The notes beneath the pieces were generated by a model. It was not told where the DNA came from, did no database searches, and saw only the letters and a program-made list of their open reading frames with translations. The position numbers and the translations under genes are program-made. Source: Bradyrhizobium sp. (GTDB lineage: Bacteria; Pseudomonadota; Alphaproteobacteria; Rhizobiales; Xanthobacteraceae). Taken from it: a stretch of DNA of 64,000 bases. Where the stretch lies: positions 94,030-158,029 of the forward strand of contig NZ_JACRMG010000032.1 of the NCBI RefSeq assembly GCF_016219575.1, given 5' to 3'. Numbering within the stretch: the first letter of the stretch is position 1; each line of letters opens with the position of its first letter. Positions 43,562-52,912 of this stretch are shown here, piece by piece.

Positions 43562-43719
43562 TCGTTCCTCCACGTTCCTAGAGTTTCTGTTGCAACGGCC
43601 GACCTGCCGCCCGGACGGCGCGCGCATCAATATGCTGCGCTGGCCTGCGCAAGCTGGCAAGAAGAATTAGAAGCGGGGAGGGACTGAGTAGAAAATGAGC
43701 GCTGCTGCAACCGCAAAAA

Positions 43720-44667
43720 CTATTTCGCGCCGCGCTTCGCCTCGATGGTATCCCAGATTTTCGCGGCGACATCCGGTCCGCCGAGCCGCGCGATGGCGCG
43801 GATGCCGGTGGGTGACGTGACATTGATCTCGGTGAGATTGCCGTCGATCACGTCGATGCCGACGAACAGGAGCCCGCGCTCGCGCAATGCAGGTCCGAGC
43901 GTGGCGCAGATTTCGCGTTCCCTCGCCGACAGGTCGGTCGCCTGCGCCGCGCCGCCGCGCACCATGTTGGAGCGCAGATCATCCGCCGCCGGCACGCGGT
44001 TGACGGCGCCGGCGAACTCGCCGTCGACCAGGATGATGCGCTTGTCGCCGTGCTTCACCTCGGGGAGGAAGCGCTGGATCACCCAGGGTTCGCGGAAGGT
44101 GACCGAGAACATGTCGAACAGCGAGCCGAAATTCATGTCCTGCGGCATGACGCGGAACACCGCCGCGCCGCCATGGCCGTGCAGCGGCTTCATCACGACC
44201 GCGCCATGGTCGCTGCGGAAGGCATTGATCTCGTCGAGATCGCGCGAGATCAGGGTCGGCGGCATCAGCTGCGGAAAATTCATCACGAACAGCTTTTCCG
44301 GCGCGTTGCGCACGCTGGCCGGATTGTTCACCACCAGGGTCTTCGGGTGGATGCGCTCGAGGAAATGCGTCGAGGTGATGTAGGCGAGGTCGAACGGCGG
44401 ATCCTGCCGCAGCAGGATGACGTCAAAGGCGGTGAGCGCCTCGCGCTTCGGCTCGCCCAGCGTGAAATGATTGCCGACTTCGTCGCGCACGGTCAGGGCC
44501 TGCACCGGTGCCACCAGTTCCTCGCCGCGCAGCGAAAGCCTGTCCGGGGTGTAGTAGGAAATGAGGTGACCGCGCTTCTGGGCTTCCAGCAACAGCGCGA
44601 AGGTGGAGTCGCCGCGGATGTTGATGCGCGCGATGGGGTCCATCTGGACGGCGACGTTCAGTTTCAT
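43720..44667 (-). CDS. gshB: Glutathione synthetase
   Basis: 315-residue ATP-grasp ligase joining glycine to gamma-glutamylcysteine. N-terminal MKLNVAVQMDPIARINIRGDSTFALLLEAQKRGH is the classic GshB start. ATP-grasp features GAVVMKPLHGHGGAAVFRV, and the metal-binding end FVGIDVIDGNLTEINVTSPTGIRAI are present. It is transcribed with yraN and rsmI in the conserved rsmI-yraN-gshB order. Confidence 0.98.
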   Translation of the reverse strand: MKLNVAVQMDPIARINIRGDSTFALLLEAQKRGHLISYYTPDRLSLRGEELVAPVQALTVRDEVGNHFTLGEPKREALTAFDVILLRQDPPFDLAYITSTHFLERIHPKTLVVNNPASVRNAPEKLFVMNFPQLMPPTLISRDLDEINAFRSDHGAVVMKPLHGHGGAAVFRVMPQDMNFGSLFDMFSVTFREPWVIQRFLPEVKHGDKRIILVDGEFAGAVNRVPAADDLRSNMVRGGAAQATDLSAREREICATLGPALRERGLLFVGIDVIDGNLTEINVTSPTGIRAIARLGGPDVAAKIWDTIEAKRGAK

Positions 44668-44702
44668 TTTCGGGGGTATCCGGCTCTCGTGGGCTGCTTG
44701 CT

Positions 44703-45086
44703 TCAGGGGCTGGCGTCGAAGGCTGCCAACAGATGGCGTGGCAGGCTCCTCGGCGCAATCAGCATGGCGTCGAAACGCATCTCGAATTCTGCATGCTCGG
44801 GATGCGCCATCAACCAGGCTTGTGCGGCATTGATGATGCGCTGCTGCTGGCGCGGCGTCACGGCCCAGGCGGCATCGTCGAGGCTGGCGCGGGCCTTGAC
44901 CTCGACAAAGGCGATGAGGTTGCGCCGGCGCGCCACCAGGTCGATCTCGCCATAGGGTGTGCGGAAGCGCTTTGCCAGGATGCGGTAGCCTTTGGCGATC
45001 AGCCAGGCGGCCGCGCGGCTTTCGGCGGAAAGGCCGGTACGGAAGGCCGCGACACGTTCGGGTGAGGCGTTCTCAGTCTTCGCCAT
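44703..45086 (-). CDS. yraN: YraN family protein (UPF0102, nuclease-like)
   Basis: 127 residues with a PD-(D/E)XK-like core: GLSAESRAAAWLIAKGYRILAKRFRTPYGEIDLVARRRNLIAFVEVKARAS, where GEIDLV and FVEVK hold the acidic and Lys residues of the nuclease fold. Function not established. The ATG at 45086 gives the family-typical length and overlaps the rsmI end by 14 bases, so the two are translationally linked. Confidence 0.92.
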   Translation of the reverse strand: MAKTENASPERVAAFRTGLSAESRAAAWLIAKGYRILAKRFRTPYGEIDLVARRRNLIAFVEVKARASLDDAAWAVTPRQQQRIINAAQAWLMAHPEHAEFEMRFDAMLIAPRSLPRHLLAAFDASP

Positions 45087-46026
45087 GCCCGCCCCGGCTT
45101 TCCCTGGCGAGCTCCAGCGCGCGCGCATAGACTTCGCGGCGCGGCCGGCCGGAAACCTCGACCGCGTGGGCCACCGCGTCCTTGACGCTGTCGCGCTTCA
45201 GCGACGCGCGCAGCACGCCGTCGAGCTCGTCTTCCGCCATCACCTTTGCACCGGCCGCAGGCGGGCCGATCACGAGCACGAATTCGCCGCGCGTTTCCAG
45301 CCCGTCCGCATCCTTCGCCAACTCGGCGATCGGCGCGCGCGTGATCTCTTCATGCAGCTTCGTGAGTTCGCGGCAGATCGCGGCTTCGCGTCCGCCCATG
45401 ATTTCGGCGAGATCGGCAAGCGTATCCTGGACGCGGTTGCCGGACTCGAACACGACAAGCGTCGCGTCGATCCGCGCCAGCTCCGCCAGACGCGTGCGCC
45501 GCGCGGTCTGTTTCGACGGCAGGAATCCCTCGAAGAAGAAGCGGTCCGTCGGCAAGGCCGCGACCGACAGCGCCGTCAGCACCGACGATGGACCGGGCAC
45601 GGCAATGACGGAGTGTCCGGCCGCGCAAGCTTCGCGCACCAGCTTGAAGCCGGGATCGGAGATCAGCGGCGTGCCGGCGTCGGAAACGAGCGCGACGGAA
45701 GCACCCTGCGCGAGCTTTTCGAGAATCTTCGGCCGCGCCGCCGCCGCATTGTGCTCGTGGTAGGGCGTGAGCTGCGCCGGGATCGCATAGCGCTCGGTCA
45801 GGCGATGGGTGATGCGGGTGTCCTCGCAGGCGATCAGGTCGACACCGGCCAGCGTCTCAAGCGCGCGCAGCGTGATGTCCGAAAGGTTCCCGATGGGGGT
45901 CGCCACCAGATAGAGGCCGGGAGCCGGCCTTGGCGCATTCAGGACCTGGCCGTGGATCGAAAAAGTCCGCAACGCAGAACCCGTTTCCCCCTCAGACCCG
46001 TATATTGAACTGGCTTTTGCGCGCAT
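45073..46026 (-). CDS. rsmI: 16S rRNA (cytidine1402-2'-O)-methyltransferase
   Basis: 317-residue SAM-dependent 2'-O-methyltransferase acting on C1402. N-terminal YLVATPIGNLSDITLRALETLAGVDLIACEDTR, then TPLISDPGFKLVREA and VPGPSSVLTALSVAALP, are diagnostic of the tetrapyrrole-methylase-like RsmI family. The N-terminus is about 35 residues longer than in E. coli. It opens the leftward rsmI-yraN-gshB group and diverges from the LppC gene. Confidence 0.96.
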   Translation of the reverse strand: MRAKASSIYGSEGETGSALRTFSIHGQVLNAPRPAPGLYLVATPIGNLSDITLRALETLAGVDLIACEDTRITHRLTERYAIPAQLTPYHEHNAAAARPKILEKLAQGASVALVSDAGTPLISDPGFKLVREACAAGHSVIAVPGPSSVLTALSVAALPTDRFFFEGFLPSKQTARRTRLAELARIDATLVVFESGNRVQDTLADLAEIMGGREAAICRELTKLHEEITRAPIAELAKDADGLETRGEFVLVIGPPAAGAKVMAEDELDGVLRASLKRDSVKDAVAHAVEVSGRPRREVYARALELARESRGGHGED

Positions 46027-46232
46027 AATATCAATCTAGAGGGGGGACGGCGTTTACGCCATCCGGGAGACAGTGCAGCGCGGCGGCGAGGCAGGAGGGG
46101 TCCGCAATCGGCAAGGATGCCGTGGACCATCAACCTTTTGTTCTGGTTAACTATTCGTCGACAATATGCCTGAATCCCCGCCTCGCTTTGGGAGGGAGTC
46201 TGGCCGATTTCGGTCGGCCAGGAGAAGAGAAG

Positions 46233-47453
46233 ATGAAGGGCCCGCACAACCGCAACCCCAATTCTTCGGGTAGCTCGCTCTCGGGCGCGACCCGGCGGAG
46301 CGCGATTGGCCTTCTCCTCGGCGCACCGCTGCTCGGGGCCTGCGCCAGCATGCAGCAGAGCCTGGGCCAGTTCTCGAGTCCCTTTGGCGGCGCGGAGCCG
46401 CCGGCCGGCCCGCAGCAGGAGCCGACCGCGGTCGGCAGCGGGCAGGTCAGGGTTGGACTGATCCTGCCGCTCTCGGCGGCCGGCAATGCCGGCGTCGCCG
46501 CGCAATCGATGAAGAGCGCCGCCGAAATGGCGCTGGCGGAGTTCCAGAACCCGAACATCCAGCTCCTAATCAAGGACGACAGCGGCAGCCCGCAAGGCGC
46601 CAACGCCGCCGCGCAGCAGGCCGTCAGCGAAGGCGCCGAAATCATCCTGGGGCCGCTGTTTGCGGCATCGGTGCCCGCGGTGGCGCAGGTCGCGCGCGCC
46701 CGCGGCATCTCGGTGATCGCGTTCTCGACCGATTCGAGCGTTGCCGGGCGCGGTGTCTATCTCCTGAGCTTCCTGCCGGAATCCGACGTCAATCGTATCG
46801 TCGACTACGCCGCCGGCACCGGCAAACGTTCCTTTGCCGCGCTGGTGCCCGACAACGCCTATGGCAATGTGGTGGAAGCCGCATTCAAGCAGGCGGCGGG
46901 CCGCAGGGGCCGCGTGATCGCCTTCGAGAAATACAGCGGCGATCGCGCCACACCCGCACGCGCGGTGGCGCAGATGCTCGGCTCCGCCGATGCGTTGATG
47001 ATCGCCGACGACGGCGATTCCGTCGTGGCCACCGCCGATGCGCTGACCGCAGCGGGCTCGAACCTGCGCAACATCCAGATGCTGGGCACCGGGCTGTGGG
47101 ACAATCCGCGGGTATTCGCCAGCCAGTCGCTGCAGGGCGGCCTTTATGCTGCGCCCGATCCGTCCGGCTTCCGCGCGTTCTCCGGCCGCTACCGCACCCG
47201 GTTCGGCCAGGAGCCGGTTCGCACCGCGACGCTCGCCTATGACGCGGTCGCGCTGATGGCGGCGCTGGCGCGCACGCAAGGCCCCAATCGCTTTGCGCCG
47301 GAAACGCTGACCAATCCATCCGGCTTCGCCGGCATCGACGGCCTGTTCCGCTTCCGCTCCGACGGCACCAACGAGCGGGGTCTTGCCGTGATGAAGGTGA
47401 CGACCGGCGGCGGCGTCCCGGTTGCCGGCTCGCCGAAGAGCTTCGGGGCTTAG
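46233..47453 (+). CDS. Penicillin-binding protein activator LppC-type lipoprotein
   Basis: 406-residue lipoprotein with a lipobox (SAIGLLLGAPLLGAC) and a type I periplasmic binding fold of Leu/Ile/Val-receptor type (VRVGLILPLSAAGNAGVAAQSMKSAAEMALAE, later AFSTDSSVAGRGVYLLSFLPESDVNRIVDYAA). In E. coli the related LpoA activates PBP1A. ATG at 46233 has AGGAGAAGAG upstream. It diverges from rsmI, the same pair as in enterics (rsmI/lpoA). Confidence 0.9.
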   Translation: MKGPHNRNPNSSGSSLSGATRRSAIGLLLGAPLLGACASMQQSLGQFSSPFGGAEPPAGPQQEPTAVGSGQVRVGLILPLSAAGNAGVAAQSMKSAAEMALAEFQNPNIQLLIKDDSGSPQGANAAAQQAVSEGAEIILGPLFAASVPAVAQVARARGISVIAFSTDSSVAGRGVYLLSFLPESDVNRIVDYAAGTGKRSFAALVPDNAYGNVVEAAFKQAAGRRGRVIAFEKYSGDRATPARAVAQMLGSADALMIADDGDSVVATADALTAAGSNLRNIQMLGTGLWDNPRVFASQSLQGGLYAAPDPSGFRAFSGRYRTRFGQEPVRTATLAYDAVALMAALARTQGPNRFAPETLTNPSGFAGIDGLFRFRSDGTNERGLAVMKVTTGGGVPVAGSPKSFGA

Positions 47454-47559
47454 CGTAGGGCGCTCTACGAACGAGCGTCAGGCACTTCCTACTTTGCATG
47501 GGGTTGTTTTCGCGATTTTTGATCCGGCGCGCGAAGCGCCGGTCGTGCGCCGGGGAGAG

Positions 47560-48714
47560 CTACGCCGCCAGGTCCGCCACGACAGCATCGAGCACCGGAA
47601 ACCCGGCCTGCGTCACCCGCAGCCGGCCGTCGGCATCGACCGAGATCGCGCCTTCCTCGCGCAGCAGCGCAATGCGGGCAGGGTCGAGCGGGCGGCCGGA
47701 CAGCGCCTGGTAGCGGCGGGGATCGATGCCTTCGGTGAGCCGCAGCCCCATCAGCAGGAACTCGTCGGCACGCTCCTCGCTGTTGAGGATGTCGTCGGTG
47801 ACGACGCCATGGCCGGAGGCCTCGACCCGCATCAGCCAGGATTCCGGGCGCTTCTCGGTGGCGATCGCGTGCCTGACGCCATTGATGTCGAGCCGGCCAT
47901 GCGCGCCGGGGCCGATGCCGGCATATTCCTCGCCGCGCCAGTAGACGAGATTGTGCCGGCACTCGGCGCCTTCGCGGGCGTGATTGGATATCTCGTAGGC
48001 CGGCAGGCCGTGCTTCGCACAGACATCCTGTGTCACGTCGTAGAGCGCGCGCGCGGTCGCTTCGTCCGGCGTCTGCAGCTTGCCCGCGGCATGCAGGCCG
48101 AAGAACGGCGTGCCTTCCTCGATGGTGAGCTGGTAGAGCGACAGATGCTCGGCCGCCTCGCCGATCGCAAGCTTCAACTCGTCCGCCCACATTTGCGGCG
48201 TCTGGCCGGGACGGGCGTAGATCAGGTCGAATGAGTAGCGGTCAAACGCGCTGCGCGCGATGGCCACCGCATCAAGCGCCTCGCGCGCGCTGTGCAAACG
48301 GCCGAGCGCCTTCAGCGAGACATCGTCCAGCGCCTGCACGCCGAGCGATACCCGGTTGACGCCGGCTGAGCGATAGCCGCGGAAACGCGTCGCCTCGACG
48401 CTGGTCGGGTTCGCCTCCAGCGTCACCTCGACGTCGCCGGCCACGCGCCAGTGCTTGCCGATGGCATCGAGGATCGCGCCGACAGTCTGCGGCTGCATCA
48501 GCGACGGCGTGCCGCCGCCGAGGAAGATCGAGGATACTTCGCGCCCGGGCGCGCGCTGCGCCGTGGTCTCGATCTCGCGCGCGAAGGCGCGGACGAAGCG
48601 TTCTTCGTCGACGGGGGCATGGCGGACGTGGCTGTTGAAGTCGCAATACGGACATTTCGACAGGCAGAACGGCCAGTGCACATAGATGCCGAAGGCGTTT
48701 TGCTCAGCTTCCAT
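47560..48714 (-). CDS. hemW: HemW-type radical SAM protein
   Basis: 384-residue protein related to coproporphyrinogen III dehydrogenase but believed to be a haem chaperone. The radical SAM motif CxxxCxxC is FCLSKCPYCDF near residue 17, and the HemW/HemN-like SIFLGGGTPSLM and EANPTSVEATRFRGYRSAGVNRVSLGVQALDD follow. The extra Cys upstream that defines true HemN is absent. It overlaps rdgB by 11 bases, the usual rph-rdgB-hemW order. Confidence 0.95.
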   Translation of the reverse strand: MEAEQNAFGIYVHWPFCLSKCPYCDFNSHVRHAPVDEERFVRAFAREIETTAQRAPGREVSSIFLGGGTPSLMQPQTVGAILDAIGKHWRVAGDVEVTLEANPTSVEATRFRGYRSAGVNRVSLGVQALDDVSLKALGRLHSAREALDAVAIARSAFDRYSFDLIYARPGQTPQMWADELKLAIGEAAEHLSLYQLTIEEGTPFFGLHAAGKLQTPDEATARALYDVTQDVCAKHGLPAYEISNHAREGAECRHNLVYWRGEEYAGIGPGAHGRLDINGVRHAIATEKRPESWLMRVEASGHGVVTDDILNSEERADEFLLMGLRLTEGIDPRRYQALSGRPLDPARIALLREEGAISVDADGRLRVTQAGFPVLDAVVADLAA

Positions 48715-49339
48715 CGAGGCAGATCTCCGCGAGCTTAACGAAAGCGCGGGCGCGATGGGAGAGGCCGAGCCCCAGCGGGGGCAGGCCGTGTTTCTCGACG
48801 CTGGTCATCTCGCCGAAGGTACGCGTGTGGCCGTCGGGAAGGAAGGCCGGATCGTAGCCGAAACCGGCGGTGCCGCGCGGCGGCCAGACCAGCGTTCCAT
48901 CTGCGCGCGCCTCGACCTCCTCGACATGGCCGTCCGGCCAGGCGACACACAGCGCCGAGACGAAATGCGCTTTTCGGCGATCGGGCGCGGTGGCGCCGCG
49001 CTCCTGCAACAGGCGCTCGATCCGGGCCATGGCGGCGGCGAAATCCTTGCCGTCGCCGGCCCAGCGCGCCGAAAGGATGCCGGGCGCACCGTCGAGCGCA
49101 TCGACCACGAGGCCGGAATCATCGGCAAAGGCCGGGAGCTGCGCGGCTCTCGCCGCTGCAATGGCCTTGATCGCAGCATTTTCGCGGAAGGTCGTGCCGG
49201 TTTCCTCTGGCTCGCCGAGGCCGAGTTCCCCCGCGGAGACCGCCTCCACGCCATGAGGCGCAAGCAACTCGCGCATCTCGGCGAGCTTGCCGGGATTGTG
49301 GGTCGCGATGACGAGCTTGCCGGTGATCTGGCGGTGCAT
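48704..49339 (-). CDS. rdgB: dITP/XTP pyrophosphatase
   Basis: 211-residue house-cleaning NTPase that removes ITP, dITP and XTP. N-terminal LVIATHNPGKLAEMRELL is the substrate-binding SxNxxK-like motif, AFADDSGLVVDALDGAPGILSARWAG is the metal/catalytic segment, and FGYDPAFLPDGHTRTFGEM is conserved near the end. It lies 7 bases after rph and overlaps hemW. Confidence 0.97.
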   Translation of the reverse strand: MHRQITGKLVIATHNPGKLAEMRELLAPHGVEAVSAGELGLGEPEETGTTFRENAAIKAIAAARAAQLPAFADDSGLVVDALDGAPGILSARWAGDGKDFAAAMARIERLLQERGATAPDRRKAHFVSALCVAWPDGHVEEVEARADGTLVWPPRGTAGFGYDPAFLPDGHTRTFGEMTSVEKHGLPPLGLGLSHRARAFVKLAEICLDGS

Positions 49340-49346
49340 GCTGGGA

Positions 49347-50060
49347 TCAGGCCACCGCGATCTTCTGCAGGTCGACCAGCCGTGCCACGCCCTTCTTCGC
49401 CAGCGCCATCAGCGCCAGGAACTCGGTCTCGGAGAAGGGCGTCTTCTCCGCGGTGCCTTGCACCTCGATGATGCGGCCGTCGCCGGTCATCACGAAGTTG
49501 GCGTCGGTATCGGCCTCGGAATCCTCGGCATAGTCGAGATCGAGAACGGGCGTGCCCTGATAGATGCCGCAGGAGATCGCCGCGATATTGTCGCGCAGCA
49601 CGTTCGTCTTCAGCATGTTGCGCGTCTTCATCCAGCCGATGCAGTCCGCAAGTGCGACCCAGGCGCCGGTGATGGAGGCGGTGCGGGTGCCGCCGTCGGC
49701 CTGGATCACGTCGCAGTCGATGGTGATCTGGCGCTCGCCGAGCGCCACGAGATCGACGGCCGCGCGCAGCGAGCGGCCGATCAGGCGCTGGATCTCGACC
49801 GTGCGGCCGCCCTGCTTGCCGGCGGCGGCCTCGCGGCGGGTGCGTTCCAGGGTGGCGCGCGGCAGCATGCCGTATTCGGCGGTGACCCAGCCGCGGCCCT
49901 GGCCCTTCAGCCACGGCGGCAGGCGCTCCTCCAGTGTGGCGGTGACCAGCACATGGGTATCGCCGAATTTCACCATGCAGGAGCCTTCCGCATATTTGAC
50001 CACGCCGCGTTCCAGGGTGACGGGGCGCAGCTGATCGGGGGCACGGCGGCTGGGCCGCAT
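49347..50060 (-). CDS. rph: Ribonuclease PH
   Basis: 237-residue phosphorolytic exoribonuclease for tRNA 3' maturation. N-terminal RPSRRAPDQLRPVTLERGVVKYAEGSCMVKFGDTHVLVTATLEERLPPWLKG, and the active-site EIQRLIGRSLRAAVDL and CDVIQADGGTRTASITG, are intact. The full length contrasts with the frameshifted E. coli K-12 allele. It diverges from hrcA over 148 bases; in Bradyrhizobium-like genomes the rph/hrcA pair is conserved. Confidence 0.98.
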   Translation of the reverse strand: MRPSRRAPDQLRPVTLERGVVKYAEGSCMVKFGDTHVLVTATLEERLPPWLKGQGRGWVTAEYGMLPRATLERTRREAAAGKQGGRTVEIQRLIGRSLRAAVDLVALGERQITIDCDVIQADGGTRTASITGAWVALADCIGWMKTRNMLKTNVLRDNIAAISCGIYQGTPVLDLDYAEDSEADTDANFVMTGDGRIIEVQGTAEKTPFSETEFLALMALAKKGVARLVDLQKIAVA

Positions 50061-50208
50061 GAGAAATCCTCCAAAATCGGGGCCAAAAGCTTGCGCTGCT
50101 TGTATGTGCGGGAAAGGTTACCGGCAAGCCTTGTTTGGGGCCGCGAATGCCTGCTTGTCAGGGGCACGCAGGATAGCCAAATTAGGAGCGATTGTGAGGA
50201 GTTAACAC

Positions 50209-51297
50209 GTGGCCCACCACGATCCGATCGGCCTCATTACCCCGCATGCCGGGCTTGCCCAGCTCAACGAGCGCTCGCGGGACATTTTCCGGCAAATCGT
50301 CGAGAGCTATCTCGCGACCGGCGAGCCCGTCGGCTCGCGCAATATCTCGCGCCTGATCGCCGTTCCCCTTTCGCCGGCCTCGGTTCGCAACGTGATGTCG
50401 GATCTGGAGCAGCTCGGCTTGATCTACGCACCCCATACCTCGGCCGGCCGTCTGCCGACCGAGCGGGGCCTGCGGTTCTTCGTCGATGCGTTGATGCAGG
50501 TCGGCGACCTCACCGAGGCCGAGCGGATATCGATCCAGACCCAGCTCGCTTCCATCGGCCGCGGCCAATCGGTCGAAGGCGTGCTGGGCGAGGCGTTGAC
50601 ACGGCTGTCGGGCCTGACCCGCGCCGCGGCCGTGGTTCTGACGCCGAAGTCGAATCCGCGGCTGAAGCACATCGAATTCGTGCGGCTCGAGCCGGAACGC
50701 GCGCTGGTCGTGCTGGTCGGCGAGGACGGCCAGGTCGAAAACCGCGTGCTGAGCCTGCCTCCCGGCGTGCCCCCTTCCGTGCTGACGGAAGCCACCAATT
50801 TCCTCAATGCGCGAATCCGCGGCCGCACGCTGGCGGAATCGCGGCTGGAGCTGGAGACGGCGCTGACCCAGGATCGCGCCGAGCTCGACCAGCTGACGCA
50901 CAAGGTGGTTGCTGCAGGCATCGCCAGCTGGTCCGGCGGCGACAATGACGCGCGCCAGCTGATCGTGCGCGGCCACGCCAACCTGCTGGAGGATCTGCAC
51001 GCGCTGGAAGACCTCGAGCGCGTGCGTTCGCTGTTCGACGATCTCGAGACCAAGCGCGGCGTCATTGATCTCCTGGGCCGCGCCGAGAGCGCGGAGGGCG
51101 TTCGCATCTTCATCGGCTCGGAGAGCAAGCTGTTCTCGCTTTCGGGCTCCTCGACCATCATCGCGCCCTATACCGACGCAGCCGGCCGCATCGTCGGCGT
51201 GCTCGGCGTGATCGGGCCGACCCGGCTCAACTATGCAAGGGTGATCCCGACCGTGGATTATGCCGCGCGCATCGTCAGCCGGATGCTGGGTGGCTGA
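50209..51297 (+). CDS. hrcA: Heat-inducible transcription repressor HrcA
   Basis: 362-residue repressor that binds CIRCE elements in front of groESL-type operons. N-terminal winged helix LNERSRDIFRQIVESYLATGEPVGSRNISR and SPASVRNVMSDLEQLGLIYAPHTSAGRLPTERGLRFFV are diagnostic. Start is a GTG at 50209. No CIRCE inverted repeat (TTAGCACTC-N9-GAGTGCTAA) is visible in front of hrcA, grpE or dnaK in this window, so its targets should lie elsewhere, probably groESL. grpE follows after 110 bases. Confidence 0.96.
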   Translation: MAHHDPIGLITPHAGLAQLNERSRDIFRQIVESYLATGEPVGSRNISRLIAVPLSPASVRNVMSDLEQLGLIYAPHTSAGRLPTERGLRFFVDALMQVGDLTEAERISIQTQLASIGRGQSVEGVLGEALTRLSGLTRAAAVVLTPKSNPRLKHIEFVRLEPERALVVLVGEDGQVENRVLSLPPGVPPSVLTEATNFLNARIRGRTLAESRLELETALTQDRAELDQLTHKVVAAGIASWSGGDNDARQLIVRGHANLLEDLHALEDLERVRSLFDDLETKRGVIDLLGRAESAEGVRIFIGSESKLFSLSGSSTIIAPYTDAAGRIVGVLGVIGPTRLNYARVIPTVDYAARIVSRMLGG

Positions 51298-51407
51298 TCT
51301 GCCCCGAAAAGGGTGCGGTTGTGCTTGATTTTCGGCGCTCAAAGCACGATATGCGGGCCTGAAACCCCGATAATTCAGATCGAAGCGATTTTTCGAAAAG
51401 GCCATCC

Positions 51408-52034
51408 ATGACCGATCCCAACCGGCCCCAAGAGCGGCCCCAAGAACGGCCCTATGACGATCCGGCGAACCCGGCGCAGGCTGGCGAGCCCGTGGTCTCC
51501 AAGCCCTATGTGATGCCCGACGATCCCGAGCCCGGCTCGGTCGAGCTGCTGCAGAAGGAGGCGACTGAGGCGCGCGACAAGATGCTGCGCACGCTGGCGG
51601 AGATGGAGAACCTGCGCAAGCGCACCGCCAAGGAAGTTTCCGATGCGCGCGCCTATGGCATCACCGGCTTTGCCCGCGACGTGCTCGACATTGCCGACAA
51701 TCTGCAGCGCGCGCTGGATGCGGTGCCGGCCGAAGCCAAGGCCAATGCCGATCCGGGCCTGAAGGCGCTGATCGAGGGCGTCGAGCTCACCGAGCGCTCG
51801 CTGCTCAACGCGCTGGAGAAGCACGGCGTCAAGAAGTTCGATCCCTCCGGAGAAAAGTTCGATCCGAACTTCCAGCAGGCGATGTACGAGGTGCCGGATC
51901 CCTCGGTGCCCGCGGGCACCGTGGTCCAGGTCGTGCAGGCCGGCTACATGATCGGCGAGCGCGTGCTGCGGCCGGCCCTGGTCGGCGTCGCCAAGGGTGG
52001 CGCAAAGGCCGCGCCGGTCTCGACGGAAGCTTAA
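51408..52034 (+). CDS. grpE: Nucleotide exchange factor GrpE
   Basis: 208-residue co-chaperone that releases ADP from DnaK. A long charged N-terminal tail (rich in Pro, Glu, Arg) precedes the dimeric coiled coil (VELLQKEATEARDKMLRTLAEMENLRKRTAKEV), and the beta domain ends with GTVVQVVQAGYMIGERVLRPALVGVAKGG. A CTTGATT...CGATATG pair upstream resembles a sigma-32 promoter. It converges with the nicotinamidase gene, overlapping by four bases. Confidence 0.96.
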   Translation: MTDPNRPQERPQERPYDDPANPAQAGEPVVSKPYVMPDDPEPGSVELLQKEATEARDKMLRTLAEMENLRKRTAKEVSDARAYGITGFARDVLDIADNLQRALDAVPAEAKANADPGLKALIEGVELTERSLLNALEKHGVKKFDPSGEKFDPNFQQAMYEVPDPSVPAGTVVQVVQAGYMIGERVLRPALVGVAKGGAKAAPVSTEA

Positions 52035-52744
52035 GTCGCAATATCGCTCGACTGGATGCGCTTGACGCCGGCCTTGGTCATATCGGCCCAGGCCGCCGCA
52101 AGCGATCCCTGCGTGTCGATGCCGCGGCAGGCGTCCTCGATCACATAGGTCTCAAATCCCGCCTTGCGCGCGTCGATTGCGCTCCAGGCGACACAGAAGT
52201 CGGTCGCGAGACCCGCGAGGAATAATTTCTGGATGTCGCGCGCCTTCAGGTAGGCGGCCAGTCCCGTCGTGGTCTTGCCGTCGGCTTCGGTGAAAGCCGA
52301 GTAGCTGTCGACGTCCTTGCGGAATCCCTTTCGGATGACGAGCCCGGCATGCGGGATCGCCAGATCCTTCGAGAGCGCCGCGCTGTCGGAGCCCTGCACG
52401 CAATGGTCGGGCCACAGCACCTGCTTGCCGTAACTGAGATCGACGGTCTCGAACGGCTTCTTGCCGGAATGGCTTGACGCAAACGAGATGTGGCCGCCGG
52501 TGTGCCAGTCCTGCGTCAGCACCACATTGGAAAACAGCTTTGCAAGCTTGTTGATGACGGGAACCACCTGTTCGCCGTCCTTCACCGCAAGGCTGCCGCC
52601 GGGCAGGAAGCAGTTCTGCACGTCGATCACCAGCAGCGCGGACGCCTCGTCAGGCTTGATCGCCGCCGCCCACACTGCGCCGGGCAGCATCGCCGCAAGC
52701 GCCGTCGTTCCCAAACCAGATAGAATCTGCCTTCGGTCGAGCAT
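52031..52744 (-). CDS. pncA: Nicotinamidase/pyrazinamidase with export signal
   Basis: 237-residue isochorismatase-fold amidase that converts nicotinamide to nicotinate. Catalytic triad: Asp in ALLVIDVQNCFLPGGSLAV, Lys in IRKGFRKDVDSYSAF and Cys in FLAGLATDFCVAWSAIDA; the metal site is TQDWHTGGHISF. Residues 1-25 (MLDRRQILSGLGTTALAAMLPGAVWA) form a twin-arginine-like signal, so the enzyme should be periplasmic, whereas many PncA proteins are cytoplasmic. ATG at 52744 is chosen since it begins the signal. Confidence 0.93.
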   Translation of the reverse strand: MLDRRQILSGLGTTALAAMLPGAVWAAAIKPDEASALLVIDVQNCFLPGGSLAVKDGEQVVPVINKLAKLFSNVVLTQDWHTGGHISFASSHSGKKPFETVDLSYGKQVLWPDHCVQGSDSAALSKDLAIPHAGLVIRKGFRKDVDSYSAFTEADGKTTTGLAAYLKARDIQKLFLAGLATDFCVAWSAIDARKAGFETYVIEDACRGIDTQGSLAAAWADMTKAGVKRIQSSDIAT

Positions 52745-52849
52745 GGTGCATCTCCGCTTTTCAGAGGATTTGCACCAGCAAATCAGGTCGCCATGAAGGC
52801 GTAAAGCCGCTTTTGCGTGCGATCGCGCGCCGAAATTTCCGGCAGGCGA

Positions 52850-52898
52850 GAGCATGATCCGGAAAAGTGTGAAGCGGCTTTCCGGAAAGATCATGCTC
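52850..52898. repeat. 49-bp palindromic repeat (GAGCATGATC family), copy 1
   Basis: Ends GAGCATGATC and GATCATGCTC are perfect inverted copies; the interior contains CCGGAAA and TTTCCGG. A second 49-bp copy lies at 62405-62453. This is a dispersed repeat family seen in rhizobial genomes. It sits between the nicotinamidase gene and the next gene. Confidence 0.85.
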
Positions 52899-52912
52899 AA
52901 GACAAGACGATG

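Noticed and set aside
46122..46232. Longer N-terminus for the LppC-type lipoprotein
   Set aside because: The upstream part is non-conserved; the ATG at 46233 has a clear AGGAGAAG and places the lipobox correctly.
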